64,000 nt of DNA from NCBI GenBank assembly GCA_963815125.1, contig CAWFFM010000001.1, forward strand, positions 620,001-684,000, in the 5' to 3' direction. A program made the position numbers and the translations under genes. The notes beneath the pieces were generated by a model, which was given only the letters and a program-made list of their open reading frames with translations, made no database searches and was not told the origin of the DNA. The stretch is from Actinocatenispora sp963815125 (GTDB taxonomy: Bacteria > Actinomycetota > Actinomycetes > Mycobacteriales > Micromonosporaceae). This document shows, in pieces, positions 43,999-53,277 of the stretch. How positions within the stretch are numbered: the first letter of the stretch is position 1; every line of letters starts with the position of its first letter.

Positions 43999-46503
43999 TC
44001 AGTGTCGTGGCTTCGCCCGGCCGGTCGGTTGCGCGTCGATCGGGTCCGCCGGCCAGGGATGCCGCGGGTAGCGGCCCCGAAGGTCGGCGCGGACCTGCGG
44101 ATAACCGTTGTGCCAGAACGATTCCAGGTCGGCGGTGACGGCTACCGGTCGCCCGGCCGGGGACAGCAGGTGCAGCAGTACCGGAACCCGGCCGTCGGCG
44201 ATCGCCGGTACCGAACGCCAGCCGAAGACCTCCTGCACCTTGACCGCCAGTACCGGTGCGGCCGGATCGGTGTAGTCGAGCCGGATCGTCGATCCACTCG
44301 GAACCTTCAGGCGTTCGGGTGCCAACCGGTCCAGTTCCCCGGCCTGTGGCCAGGGCACGAGTCGGCGCAACGCCGTTCCGGCGTCGATGCGGGCCAGGTC
44401 GGCGCGTCGACGACAGCCGGCCAGTTCCGGTCCGAGCCAGTCGGCCAGCCTGGCCAGCAGCGCCGGGTCGTCGACCTCCGGCCAGGGCTCACCGAAGGCC
44501 CGCCGGCAGAATCGCAGCCTGTCCCGCAGGCCGTTTCCGGCCGCTGTCCACCGCAGCAGAGCCAGGCCCTCCGCACGCAGGCCGGTACGCAACGCGTCGA
44601 CGACCAGCGCCGTGTCGACGGCGGTCAGTGGCCGGGCGGTCAGTACGATCGCGCCGAGCCGCCTCGCCCGGCGGGTCCGTACGTCACCGTCCACCCAGTC
44701 CACTTCATCCATAGTGGACAGTAGATCGGTGCCGGCCCGCTCGGCGGTCGCGTCGTCGATCGGAGCGGCCAGCCTGATCCGGGCGGCGGGCTGCCCGGCC
44801 GGCCGGTCGGCCACCGCGACCGCCAACCAGGGCGTGCCACCCAGCACCGAACCGGATGTCAGCACCGCAGCGGTGCCACCGGCCATCAGATACTCCGTAC
44901 CGGAGGGCCGCAGCCGGGCCAGCCGCTCCGGAAAGGCCAGTCCGACCACCAGACCCGCGGCCAGTTCGTCGCCGAGCCGCTCCGCCCGCCCTCGGTCGGC
45001 CGGGTGGCGTGGCAGCGCGGACTCCAGCCGTCGTACCTCCGTACGCCAGCGCCCGGCGCCCGGCCCGCCGGCACGCAGTTCGCGCCACCGGACGCACAGA
45101 TCGTCGGACCGTCCCGGAAGCGACTCGTCGGACAGCAGTGCGACGATCTCCGCCGCCCGCCGGTCGCCGACCGTGGGCGCGCCGTCCAACAGGGCGTGCG
45201 CCAGGCGGGGATGGGCACCGACGGCGGCCATCTGCCGGCCCCGTGCGGTGACCTGCCCGGCCTCATCCACCGCACCCAGCGCCCGCAGACATTCCCGGGC
45301 CACCCGCATCGCGGCGTCCGGCGGCGGATCCACCCAGCTCAACCCGACCCCGTCGGGCACACCCCACCAGGCGAGCTGCAGCGCGAAGCCGGTCAGGTCG
45401 GCGACCGAGATCTCCGGCTCCGGTCGGGCCGGCAGATGATCATGGTCGGCGGCCGACCAGCACCGGTACACCCATCCCGGCCCCTGCCGCCCGGCCCGGC
45501 CGGCCCGCTGCTCGGCCGCGGCCCGCGACACCGGGACGGTGGCCAGCGAACCCAGCCCCCGGGCATGGTCGGTACGGGGAACCCGGGCCAGGCCGGCGTC
45601 CACCACCACCCGCACCCCCGGTACGGTCACGCTGCTCTCGGCGATACCGCTGGCCAGGACCACCCGGCGGCGTGTGCCGGGCCGCAGCGCGGCGTCCTGG
45701 GTGGCGGCGGACTGGCGGCCGTGCAGGGTCAGTACGTCGATGTCCGGTGGCAGTGTGCCGAGTTGGCCGGCGACCCGGTCGATCTCCGCGGCGCCGGGTA
45801 GGAACACCAGTACGTCACCGGACCGCTCGGACAGGGCGCGCCGTACCGTCGCGGACACCTGGGCCAGCAGCCCCGGATCGACCCGGGGGCCGAGCGTGGG
45901 CCGTACCGGCTGCGGCGGCGGGCACCAGGTGATCCGTACCGGATGGGGTTGGGCCTGCGCCTCGACGACCGGTGCGTCGTCCAGGATGGCGGCAAGCGTC
46001 GCGCTGTCGGGGGTGGCGGAGGCGGCGAGCACCCACAGGTCCGGGCGCAGCGCGGCGCGTACCTCGGCGGCGAACGCCAGTGCCAGGTCGGCGTCCACCT
46101 GACGTTCGTGGCATTCGTCGAGCAGCAGTGCCGACACGCCGGGCAACTGCGGGTCGTGTTGGAGCCGACGTACCAGCAGACCGGTGGTGACCACCTCGAC
46201 CCGGGTCGTCGCCCCGACCCGGCGTTCCCCCCGGACCGTGTAGCCGACCCGGCCGCCCACCTGCTCGCCGAGCAGCGCGGCCATCCGGTGGGCCGCGGCA
46301 CGGGCCGCCACCCGCCGCGGCTCGGCCACCACGATCCGTCCGTCCACCGCATCGGCCAGCGCCAGCGGCACCAGCGTGGTCTTTCCGGTACCGGGCGGTG
46401 CCACCAGCACCGCCGTACCGGCCCGACGCAGGGCGTCGAGCAGCTCCGGAAGGACCGTACGGATCGGCAGGTCGGTGCCGGCTGAGTGGTCGGCCGCGGG
46501 CAT
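43999..46503 (-). CDS. hrpB: DEAH-type ATP-dependent RNA helicase HrpB-like
   Basis: An 834-residue helicase. Motif I PPGTGKTTLVPLALAD, motif II LLDECHER, motif III ASATPD, and motif VI EQRAGRAGRQGPGWVYR are present, followed by HA2 and the C-terminal HrpB domain ending in the family-typical VTADLESFWHNGYPQVRADLRGRYPRHPWP (cited in part). The substrate in cells is unknown. ATG 46503 is preferred because coding sequence upstream belongs to the ligD gene in another frame. It follows ligD by 37 bases and converges with the App1 gene. Confidence 0.94.
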   Translation of the reverse strand: MPAADHSAGTDLPIRTVLPELLDALRRAGTAVLVAPPGTGKTTLVPLALADAVDGRIVVAEPRRVAARAAAHRMAALLGEQVGGRVGYTVRGERRVGATTRVEVVTTGLLVRRLQHDPQLPGVSALLLDECHERQVDADLALAFAAEVRAALRPDLWVLAASATPDSATLAAILDDAPVVEAQAQPHPVRITWCPPPQPVRPTLGPRVDPGLLAQVSATVRRALSERSGDVLVFLPGAAEIDRVAGQLGTLPPDIDVLTLHGRQSAATQDAALRPGTRRRVVLASGIAESSVTVPGVRVVVDAGLARVPRTDHARGLGSLATVPVSRAAAEQRAGRAGRQGPGWVYRCWSAADHDHLPARPEPEISVADLTGFALQLAWWGVPDGVGLSWVDPPPDAAMRVARECLRALGAVDEAGQVTARGRQMAAVGAHPRLAHALLDGAPTVGDRRAAEIVALLSDESLPGRSDDLCVRWRELRAGGPGAGRWRTEVRRLESALPRHPADRGRAERLGDELAAGLVVGLAFPERLARLRPSGTEYLMAGGTAAVLTSGSVLGGTPWLAVAVADRPAGQPAARIRLAAPIDDATAERAGTDLLSTMDEVDWVDGDVRTRRARRLGAIVLTARPLTAVDTALVVDALRTGLRAEGLALLRWTAAGNGLRDRLRFCRRAFGEPWPEVDDPALLARLADWLGPELAGCRRRADLARIDAGTALRRLVPWPQAGELDRLAPERLKVPSGSTIRLDYTDPAAPVLAVKVQEVFGWRSVPAIADGRVPVLLHLLSPAGRPVAVTADLESFWHNGYPQVRADLRGRYPRHPWPADPIDAQPTGRAKPRH

Positions 46504-46540
46504 CACCCCGCCAGTCTCCCGCAGTGGTCGAAGGCCGGGG

Positions 46541-48433
46541 TCAGTGGCTGGCGACCCGTTTCCAGGCCGTGGAGCGTTCACCCGGCCGGTAGAGCGCATC
46601 CCGGCGCTTGGCGATGATCCCGGGCAGATCCCGTTCCCGCGCCGCGGCCAGTACGGCGGGCCCGTCGGTGTCGAACCAGGGCGCGGTCTGCCAGCGCGGT
46701 CCCGCCAGGCCGAGTTCGTCGAGCTGGGCCCGCCGTCGCTCCTGCGGCCAACCGAGCAGATCCTGACCGTCCAGGTGCAGCAGGTCGTAGAGCAGGTACA
46801 ACCGGGTGCCCTCGACGGTGGCCAGTTCGCCGTCCAGTACGGCCTGCCGGGCGCCCAACTGCTCGGCCAGTCCCGGTAGCCCGGGCAGCCGGGGCTGCAA
46901 CGCCTCGCCCTGCTCGTCGACGGGCCGGACCCGACCACCTTCGACGTAGCTGAGGGCACGCCGGCCGCCCCAGTCGAATTCGTAGCCGTACCGATCGGGT
47001 GGGCGGGGCAGGCTGCGTTGGGTGACCGCGAGCATCGGTGACAGTCCGGTGGGCATCGGCGCCCGTCGTGGATCGTCCGGCGGATCCAGCCGGCGGATCA
47101 GCCAGTTCTTGTCGTCCGTGGCAAACAGGGCGTACCGGCCGTGGACCCGGGTGCCGTGGAACTCGACGGTGAGCTTGTCGTCGGTCCACTTCTCGGTCCG
47201 GTACGTGCCGCGGTCGAAGATGCTCACCTCGCCGCCACCGTACTCGCCGTGCGGGATGCTGCCCTCGAACCCGGCGTACTCCAGCGGGTGGTCCTCGGTG
47301 TGCACGGCCAGCCGGTTCTCCCCGGGTTCCACCGGTACGCCGCGTGGCACAGCCCAGGACACCAGGACGCCGCCGCGTTCCAGTCGCAGGTCCCAGTGCA
47401 GCCGCCGGGCGTGGTGCTCCTGGATGACGAAGGTGTCGTCGTCGCCGACCGGTAGCGGTCCCGGCCCGGGCACCGGTTCCGGGGTGCGGCGCGGGTCCCG
47501 CTTGCCCCGGTAGTGACCCAACCGGTCCGCAGCGGGTACCGGCGGGCCCGGCCGGGACAGCGCGGCCATCAGGTCACCGTGCCGCTCGACCCGTTGCAGT
47601 ACCTGCTCCGGGCCGAACCGCAGCGACCGGCCCGCCTCGACCTCGTCCCAGCTCAGCGGGGTGGAGACGGTCGGTTCGGGCTGTGCGCGCAGCGAGTACG
47701 GCGCGACCGTGGTCTTCGCCGCGTTGTTCTGGCTCCAGTCCAGCAGCACCTTGCCCGGCCGCAGTGCCTTCGCCATCTGGGCGACGACCAGGTCGGGGTG
47801 CTCGCGGGCCAGCTGGTCGGCCAGGGCGTGCGCGTACGCCGACACCGTGTCGGCCGGTTGCCCGCCGGACAGCGGGCACAGCAACTGCATGCCCTTGCGT
47901 CCACTGGTCTTGGGCAGCGCGGTGATCCCGTCGTCGGCGAGGCGGTCACGCAGCAGCGTGGCCACCTGCATGCAGGCCGGTAGCCCGGCGGGCGGCCCGG
48001 GATCCAGGTCGATCACCAGCAGGTCGGGGGACCGGGCCGCGCCGTGCGCATCAACTGTCCACTGTGGAACATGTAGTTCCAGCGCGGCGAGGTTGGCCAG
48101 CCAGACGAGCGTGGCCACCTCGGACACCACCACGTAGTCCACCTCACCGCGGGCCGAGGAGGACCGCGGCGCAGGGAGCCGTACGGTGCGTACCCAGTCC
48201 GGTGTGTGGCCGGGCGCGTTCTTGGCGAAGAAGCTCTGCCCGTCGACGCCGTCCGGGAACCGGATGACCGTGACCGGGCGGTCGGCGAGGTGCGGCAGCA
48301 GTACCGGGGCGATCCGTACGTAGTAGTCGATGACCTCGCCCTTGGTGGCGCCGTGGGCCGGGTAGAGCACCTTGTCCAGGTTGGACAGGCTCAACCGCCG
48401 ATCACCGATGTGTACCTGCCGCCGCACCGACAC
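46541..48433 (-). CDS. ligD: LigD-like Pol-PE-Lig protein with degenerate ligase domain
   Basis: A 630-residue non-homologous end-joining protein. A polymerase domain (about 10-290) has Asp142/Asp144 in IDLDPGPP and LPKTSGRKGMQLL. A 3'-phosphoesterase domain (about 333-450) has QEHHARRLHWDLRLE and SIPHGEYGGGEV. The ligase-like part (about 465-630) keeps VLDGELATVEG, LYLLYDLLHLDG and IIAKRRDALYRPGERS. However, motif I reads YEFDWGGRRAL instead of a KWDG-type motif, so the adenylation Lys is Asp487 and the next Asp is Gly489. The protein ends before any OB-fold. Polymerase and phosphoesterase look intact; ligation should not be possible. GTG 48433 used; GTG 48427 is possible. Confidence 0.9.
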   Translation of the reverse strand: MSVRRQVHIGDRRLSLSNLDKVLYPAHGATKGEVIDYYVRIAPVLLPHLADRPVTVIRFPDGVDGQSFFAKNAPGHTPDWVRTVRLPAPRSSSARGEVDYVVVSEVATLVWLANLAALELHVPQWTVDAHGAARSPDLLVIDLDPGPPAGLPACMQVATLLRDRLADDGITALPKTSGRKGMQLLCPLSGGQPADTVSAYAHALADQLAREHPDLVVAQMAKALRPGKVLLDWSQNNAAKTTVAPYSLRAQPEPTVSTPLSWDEVEAGRSLRFGPEQVLQRVERHGDLMAALSRPGPPVPAADRLGHYRGKRDPRRTPEPVPGPGPLPVGDDDTFVIQEHHARRLHWDLRLERGGVLVSWAVPRGVPVEPGENRLAVHTEDHPLEYAGFEGSIPHGEYGGGEVSIFDRGTYRTEKWTDDKLTVEFHGTRVHGRYALFATDDKNWLIRRLDPPDDPRRAPMPTGLSPMLAVTQRSLPRPPDRYGYEFDWGGRRALSYVEGGRVRPVDEQGEALQPRLPGLPGLAEQLGARQAVLDGELATVEGTRLYLLYDLLHLDGQDLLGWPQERRRAQLDELGLAGPRWQTAPWFDTDGPAVLAAARERDLPGIIAKRRDALYRPGERSTAWKRVASH

Positions 48434-48449
48434 CCTTCGAACCTAGCGC

Positions 48450-49646
48450 TCAGCGGGCGCGGGCGACGTCGACCTTCGCGCCACGGCTGCGGACCGCGCC
48501 GGCGATCCGGTCGTACTCCCGCTGATAGGTCGCCCGCCGTGTGCCGGTCACCTGATGGTCGGCCAGCGCGGCGGCCAGGTCGACGAGCCGGATCCGTGGC
48601 GTGATGTCCACCCAGGTCGGTACCGCCTCGACCCCGGTCACCCGCCAGTGTCCGGTGCCGGACATGGTGAAGGTGATCCGGGGCATCACGCCCTCCCGAC
48701 TGGCCGCCACAGGGTCCTCGTGCCGGGCGATCTCGTTGCCCATCCCGTACACCACCCACTTGCCGTGGATCTGCTCGAACGGCTGCACCACATGCGCGTG
48801 ACAGCCCAGGATCAGGTCGACGTCGGGCGAGGCGAGCAGCGCACGGGCCTGATCGAGCTGCAGCTGGGTCGGCGCCCGCTGGTACTCGGTGCCCCAGTGC
48901 AGCGACAGGATGACGATCTCGGCGCCGGCCCGGCGCGCGGCGCGCGCATCGGCCAGGACCCGGTGCACGTCGGTCATGTTCACCAGCCAGGGTTCGCCCG
49001 CCGGCAGAGCCAGCCCGGAGTTGAGTCCGAACGTGTACGACAGCTGCGCCACCCGCACCCCGTGCGAGACGGTGATGTCCGGTCGGCGGGACTCGGTGGC
49101 GCTGCGCGCGGTGCCGCTGTGGTGCAGACTGGCCCGGTCGAGCGTGTCGAGGGTACGGCGTACCCCTTCGCTGCCCTGGTCGTAGGAATGGTTCGAGGCG
49201 GTGGAGCAGTCGTCGAACCCGGTCTGCCGTACCGCCGTCACCACCTGCGGTGGCGCGGCGAACCGTGGCCAACCCACGTACGGCCCGCGCTCGGCGGCCA
49301 GGGGCGTCTCCAGGTGGCAGATGGCGAGATCGGCGGCGGATACCACGGGTCGTACCCCGGCGAACAGGGGCCCGAAGTCCAGGCCGGTACGGCCCTGTGC
49401 CGTCGCATCACTACGGGCCTGCTGCCAGACCGGTGGATGTACCAGCACGTCACCGGCCGCCACCAAGGTGAAGGTGCGCGGTCCGGGTGTGGCCGTGCGG
49501 GTCGGCGCGGTGCGTGGCGAGCCGTGCCGGTCAGCGGTGTCGCAGCCGGTGGCCAGGCCGCCCAGCAGGACCGCGGACGCCAGCGCCGTGCCGAGCGCCG
49601 CCGCGCGCAGCCCGAACCCACCGGTCGGCCGATCGTGACGCAACAT
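48450..49646 (-). CDS. CapA-family metallophosphatase-like lipoprotein
   Basis: A 398-residue protein of the CapA/PgsA family linked to polyglutamate capsules, with a calcineurin-like fold. The N-terminus has a signal peptide with lipobox LATGC, so it is a surface lipoprotein. Metal-site motifs include LVAAGDVLVHPP, ICHLETPLA, ASNHSYDQG, ILSLHWGTEYQ and ILGCHAHVVQPFE. ATG 49646 begins it. No other capsule genes are adjacent, and many actinobacterial CapA-like proteins have unknown substrates. Confidence 0.9.
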   Translation of the reverse strand: MLRHDRPTGGFGLRAAALGTALASAVLLGGLATGCDTADRHGSPRTAPTRTATPGPRTFTLVAAGDVLVHPPVWQQARSDATAQGRTGLDFGPLFAGVRPVVSAADLAICHLETPLAAERGPYVGWPRFAAPPQVVTAVRQTGFDDCSTASNHSYDQGSEGVRRTLDTLDRASLHHSGTARSATESRRPDITVSHGVRVAQLSYTFGLNSGLALPAGEPWLVNMTDVHRVLADARAARRAGAEIVILSLHWGTEYQRAPTQLQLDQARALLASPDVDLILGCHAHVVQPFEQIHGKWVVYGMGNEIARHEDPVAASREGVMPRITFTMSGTGHWRVTGVEAVPTWVDITPRIRLVDLAAALADHQVTGTRRATYQREYDRIAGAVRSRGAKVDVARAR

Positions 49647-49914
49647 CCGCCCGACTCTAGCCGCCGACGGGTGTGCCGGAGGCCGGTTCGGGCGAATCGC
49701 GCCCCTCGGCGCCGCCCGGCCGCGGAGTCTACTCAGGACGGTGGTGGTGCTGTCCGATTCGTTTAAGATTGCCGGTCCGCCGGCCAGCTACGGTGCCGTA
49801 CATGATCCTTCGGGCCGTTGCCGTCCGCCGTCGCGTGCCACAGCACCGCGCCGGGCACCCCGAAGCCTGTTCCTGGTACCTAAGGCCCAGCCTCGTCGTC
49901 ACCCGCGGGGTCGG

Positions 49915-50214
49915 TCAGGCCGCACCGGCCAGGTGGGCCAGCCCGGAACGCAGGTCGTCCAGGTTCATCACCGGCCGCAGGTCGATCTTGGCCTGCATGC
50001 CCTCGAACAGTGGCTCGACCACCGTCGGGATCGCCGCCGAGTCAGGCAGGTCGAAGATCAGGAAACCGGCGCGGTGGCCGTGCTCGGGCAGGAAGTACGC
50101 CGCCTCCGGCCGCAGCTGCTCCATGATCTTCTTCAGCGTCTGTTCCATCTTGCCGGTCTGGATCATCTCGTTACCGGCCTCGGTGTCGATCTCGAAGTTC
50201 AACAGGGTACGCAT
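49915..50214 (-). CDS. Small conserved actinobacterial protein, unknown function
   Basis: A 99-residue protein starting MRTLLNFEIDTEAGNEMI. It has alternating strands and helices compatible with a dimeric alpha/beta-barrel (ferredoxin-like) fold: AAYFLPEHGHRAGFLIFDL is a likely central strand pair and LRPVMNLDDLRSGL the last helix. Similar short proteins are common in actinomycetes, none with a proven job that I know. A GTG 12 bases upstream (50226) is an alternative start. It stands alone between the CapA-like and PfpI-like genes. Confidence 0.75.
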   Translation of the reverse strand: MRTLLNFEIDTEAGNEMIQTGKMEQTLKKIMEQLRPEAAYFLPEHGHRAGFLIFDLPDSAAIPTVVEPLFEGMQAKIDLRPVMNLDDLRSGLAHLAGAA

Positions 50215-50408
50215 GGTCCCGTTCACCGCCTCGCCCGCCGGACCGGGCGCCTCGGCAACGCCGTCAGGGCCCGACGTACCGGTCCCATGATCGCCCCGGC
50301 CGACCCCGCGCGGTACGGTCGGACTGCCCTACGCACTGTGACGATCGGCCCGCAGCGGTGGCGTCGTACAGCGTCGTGCAGCCCTGACCGCAACCCGGCG
50401 CGGCACAG

Positions 50409-50978
50409 TCAGCTGCCGCCACTTCCGTCGGCGAACTGCTCGACCAGGGTCCGACAGAACGCCGGGAGATCGGCGGGACGGCGGCTGGAGATCAACGGGG
50501 CGGTGCCACTGGTGCAGGTCACGACCTCGCGATCGACCCACGTGCCGCCGGCGTTCTCGATGTCGGTACGCAGACTCGGCCACGAGGTCACGGTGCGCCC
50601 CTGCAGTACCCGGGCCTCGATCAGGGTCCATGGCCCGTGGCAGATCACCGCGACAGGTTTGCCGGCCTCGAAGAAGCTCCGGACGAACGACACGGCCGTT
50701 GGATCGGTGCGCAGAATATCCGGATTGGCCACCCCGCCGGGCAGCACGAGTCCGTCGTACACCGCGGCGGCCGTGTCGTGGACGGTCTCGTCCACCGCCC
50801 TGCGCTCGCCGCGATCCAGATGCTGGAACAACTGGACCTCGCCGGGGTCGGTCGACACCAGCCGCGGGGTCGCGCCGGCGTCGACGACTGCCTGCCATGG
50901 GTCGGCGAGTTCGACCTGTTCCGCGCCCTCCGGCGCGACCAGGAACGCGATCGTCCGACCCGCGAGCATGTCTGCCAT
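50409..50978 (-). CDS. DJ-1/PfpI-family protein
   Basis: A 189-residue member of the DJ-1/PfpI group. The nucleophile elbow AVICHGPWTLIEA holds the reactive Cys followed by His. FLVAPEGAEQVEL has a Glu expected to contact that Cys, and YDGLVLPGGVANPD is the conserved middle loop. Members act as glyoxalases/deglycases or stress proteins; protease activity should not be assumed. The start codon follows GAGGGGGA. It is divergent from the conservon across about 260 bases. Confidence 0.92.
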   Translation of the reverse strand: MADMLAGRTIAFLVAPEGAEQVELADPWQAVVDAGATPRLVSTDPGEVQLFQHLDRGERRAVDETVHDTAAAVYDGLVLPGGVANPDILRTDPTAVSFVRSFFEAGKPVAVICHGPWTLIEARVLQGRTVTSWPSLRTDIENAGGTWVDREVVTCTSGTAPLISSRRPADLPAFCRTLVEQFADGSGGS

Positions 50979-51242
50979 CGTCTTCCCCCTCCTCGGTGCA
51001 GTCCCTACCTCTGCGGACTACCGCGCTGAACCAGCGCTAAACGTCCTCCCGGTGGAATCGCGGGTGCGTTCCGGCACACCGACCGGGCGGGCCGAGGCCC
51101 GTGGGTGGTGGGCCACCCGATGGTGATCTCTGCCGCACCGTTGAGGTTTTCCCGCCACAGTGGTTAACTGGCGCACCGTGTGCGTCTGGTCGCTATGCAC
51201 GCGGGACATGGCAAAAGGCATGGCAGCCGATTGAGGGGACAC

Positions 51243-52460
51243 ATGGGGCGCGAGTGGCGCACGACGAGGACCGCTGCGGCACGACGTCGGCTCGCCCGCT
51301 GGTTGGACCCCTCGGTCCCGACTGTCGTACCCGCGCCGCCGGCCCTCCCGGCCGGACCCGCGGCGAGCGTGGGATCCGCGCCGCTGCCCGGTCCGATCGC
51401 CCCGTTCCCCGGTGTCCCGTTGTCCTGGCCGGACGTGCTGGAGAACATGTCGTTGCGGGTGCTGTCCGCGGTGTACCAGGCGAGCGGCCAACTGGCGTCG
51501 CTGGAATCCACCGAACGTGACGGCAGCCGGCTGGACCGGCTGTACCGGGTCGACCACGCGATCACCCGGGTACGCCGGCACGCGGAGAACATGCAGGTCC
51601 TCGCTGGCCGGCCGGTCGAGGACGCGGACCGTCAGGTGACCACGATGGTGGACGTCGTACGCGCCGCGTTGTCCGCCATCGAGCACTATCCGCGGGTACG
51701 GCTGGGCCGGGTGGTGGACCTGTCGGTGGTGGAGTTCGCCGCCGACGACGTGATGCGGGTGCTGACCGAACTGATCGACAATGCGGCCCGGTTCTCCCCA
51801 CCCGGTGTCGTGGTGACCGTGTCGGCCCACCTGACCGAGCAGGGCAGTGTGCTGATCCGGGTGGAGGACGGCGGTGTCGGTATCGCGCCGGCCGAACTGC
51901 ACCGGCTCAATGCGCTGGTCTCCGGTGCGGCGCCGCCGGCACCCGGTGGTGAACGGATGACCCGGCTCGGTCTGGCCGTGGTGGCCCGGTTGGCCGCGGC
52001 GCACCGGCTGCGGGTCGCGCTGATCTCGCGACAGCCGGCCGGCACCACCGCGACGGTACTGCTGCCCGCCGAACTGCTCTGTGAGGGAACCGAACCGGCG
52101 CCCGACCTTGAGCAGTACGCCGACGGGCCGGGCGCAGCGCAGCCCGTCGTCACCGCCACGCCGGGCGCCGACGACGGTTGGCCGCAACTGCCCGAACCGG
52201 GCGCCGGTACGACCACCCGCCCCGCGCATCTGGTGCCGGTGCACTCACGTACCGGAACGGGCCTGATCGCCGCGGAATCGACGCTGCCCCGGCGGGTACG
52301 GGCCAGTCTGCGGGACGGCACCCCGCAGCCCCCGCCGCCGGCCGACGTTGCGGGTCCGGTGGTCGACCGGGCGCCCTGGCACGACGACGTCGCGGCGTTC
52401 GCCGCGGGCGCCGGCGATGCGCACACTTCCACCGGCCGCCACGACGAAGGACGAGCGTGA
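51243..52460 (+). CDS. cvnA: Conservon sensor kinase-like protein CvnA, short soluble form
   Basis: A 405-residue histidine-kinase-like first protein of a conservon. It has a dimerisation-type helix region (about 60-125) with the CvnA-like segment VDHAITRVRRHAENMQVLAG, then an HATPase domain with N-box ELIDNAARFSPPG, G1 VEDGGVGIAPAEL and G2 LGLAVVARLAAAHRLRV, and a long disordered C-terminus (about 285-405). I see no TM segment or sensor domain, whereas typical CvnA is a large membrane protein. ATG 51243 follows AGGGG. Its stop overlaps cvnB (GTGA). Kinase activity in this family is not well established. Confidence 0.87.
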   Translation: MGREWRTTRTAAARRRLARWLDPSVPTVVPAPPALPAGPAASVGSAPLPGPIAPFPGVPLSWPDVLENMSLRVLSAVYQASGQLASLESTERDGSRLDRLYRVDHAITRVRRHAENMQVLAGRPVEDADRQVTTMVDVVRAALSAIEHYPRVRLGRVVDLSVVEFAADDVMRVLTELIDNAARFSPPGVVVTVSAHLTEQGSVLIRVEDGGVGIAPAELHRLNALVSGAAPPAPGGERMTRLGLAVVARLAAAHRLRVALISRQPAGTTATVLLPAELLCEGTEPAPDLEQYADGPGAAQPVVTATPGADDGWPQLPEPGAGTTTRPAHLVPVHSRTGTGLIAAESTLPRRVRASLRDGTPQPPPPADVAGPVVDRAPWHDDVAAFAAGAGDAHTSTGRHDEGRA

Positions 52461-52918
52461 CCAGTACACCCGACGGCGGATCGGTGACACCGGCCCGTAC
52501 GCCCACCGACTTCGCCTGGTTGGTCAACCAGTTCGCCGACGAGACTCCTGGTGTCAGTCATGCCCTGATCGTCTCGCTGGACGGCCTGCTGCTGGTGTCG
52601 TCGCGCACGGTGCACCGGGATCTGGGGGATCAGCTCGCCGCGCTGACCGCCGGCCTGCTGAGCATGGCCGACCGGACCGCGGCGCTGCTGTCGCTGGGTG
52701 CGTCGGAGTACATCACGATCCGGCTCCCGCGTGGGCATCTGCTGTTCATGCGGGTCAGTGAGTCCGCTGGACTCGCCGTGGTCGCGGAGGCCGGCTGTGA
52801 TCTGCGCGTGGTGGCGTACCAGATGACGCAGTTCGTCGGTGGCGTCGGGCACGTACTCACCCCGCAGGTCCGTAGCGGACTCGTCGCCGGTGCCGGCCAG
52901 TCGTCTGTTCGTGAGTGA
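52457..52918 (+). CDS. cvnB: Roadblock/LC7-domain protein CvnB
   Basis: A 153-residue roadblock/LC7 protein. DFAWLVNQFADETPGVSHAL and ALIVSLDGLLLVSS are the first helix and strand; ITIRLPRGHLLFMRVSES and LAVVAEAGCDLRVVAYQM complete the fold. CvnB binds the CvnD GTPase and probably acts as its GTPase-activating partner, as roadblock proteins do. GTG 52457 overlaps cvnA by 4 bases and its stop overlaps cvnC by 4 bases, so translation is coupled along the operon. Confidence 0.94.
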   Translation: MTSTPDGGSVTPARTPTDFAWLVNQFADETPGVSHALIVSLDGLLLVSSRTVHRDLGDQLAALTAGLLSMADRTAALLSLGASEYITIRLPRGHLLFMRVSESAGLAVVAEAGCDLRVVAYQMTQFVGGVGHVLTPQVRSGLVAGAGQSSVRE

Positions 52919-53277
52919 GGGAGCGGGGGGTTGGGGTGGCCATGCATTGGAAGGTCCGTCCGTATGTGATGGTGAGCGGCCGACGGGCGCCGGGGAAACG
53001 GCTGCTGGTCCACTCACTGGTGTCCGTTCCGTTCTACGACCCGGTGTTCGCCGACAGCCTGCTGCCCGACGTGCGCCGGGTGTACGAGCAGGCCCGGACG
53101 ACGCGGTCGGTGGCGGAGCTGTCGGCGTTCTGCGGTGTGTCGCTGGGCGTGACCCGGGTGATCGTGGGCGATCTGGTCGCGGGTGGTCGGGTGCGGGTGG
53201 AAGAGGGTGGCTCGGGAGTGTGGGTGGATCGTCGACTTCTGGAGAGGGTTCGTGATGGACTCCGGCAACTTGCGTAG
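52915..53277 (+). CDS. cvnC: DUF742 protein CvnC
   Basis: A 120-residue DUF742 protein. It has the family pattern of a short N-terminal strand VRPYVMVSGRR, then a winged-helix-like region (VYEQARTTRSVAELSAFCGV, LGVTRVIVGDLVAGGRVRV). GTG 52915 overlaps cvnB (GTGA); an in-frame ATG lies at 52942. The 3' end overlaps cvnD by 23 bases. CvnC is a conserved part of conservon signalling complexes at the membrane. DNA binding is suggested by the fold only. Confidence 0.92.
   Translation: MRERGVGVAMHWKVRPYVMVSGRRAPGKRLLVHSLVSVPFYDPVFADSLLPDVRRVYEQARTTRSVAELSAFCGVSLGVTRVIVGDLVAGGRVRVEEGGSGVWVDRRLLERVRDGLRQLA

Noticed and set aside
50409..50978. Calling the PfpI-like protein an intracellular protease
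   Set aside because: The reactive Cys is clear, but most DJ-1/PfpI members are not proteases; only the family is assigned.
51141..51169. TTGAGG and TTAACT as a conservon promoter
   Set aside because: The spacing is right, but the -10 lacks the TAnnnT pattern, so the match is too weak to list as a feature.
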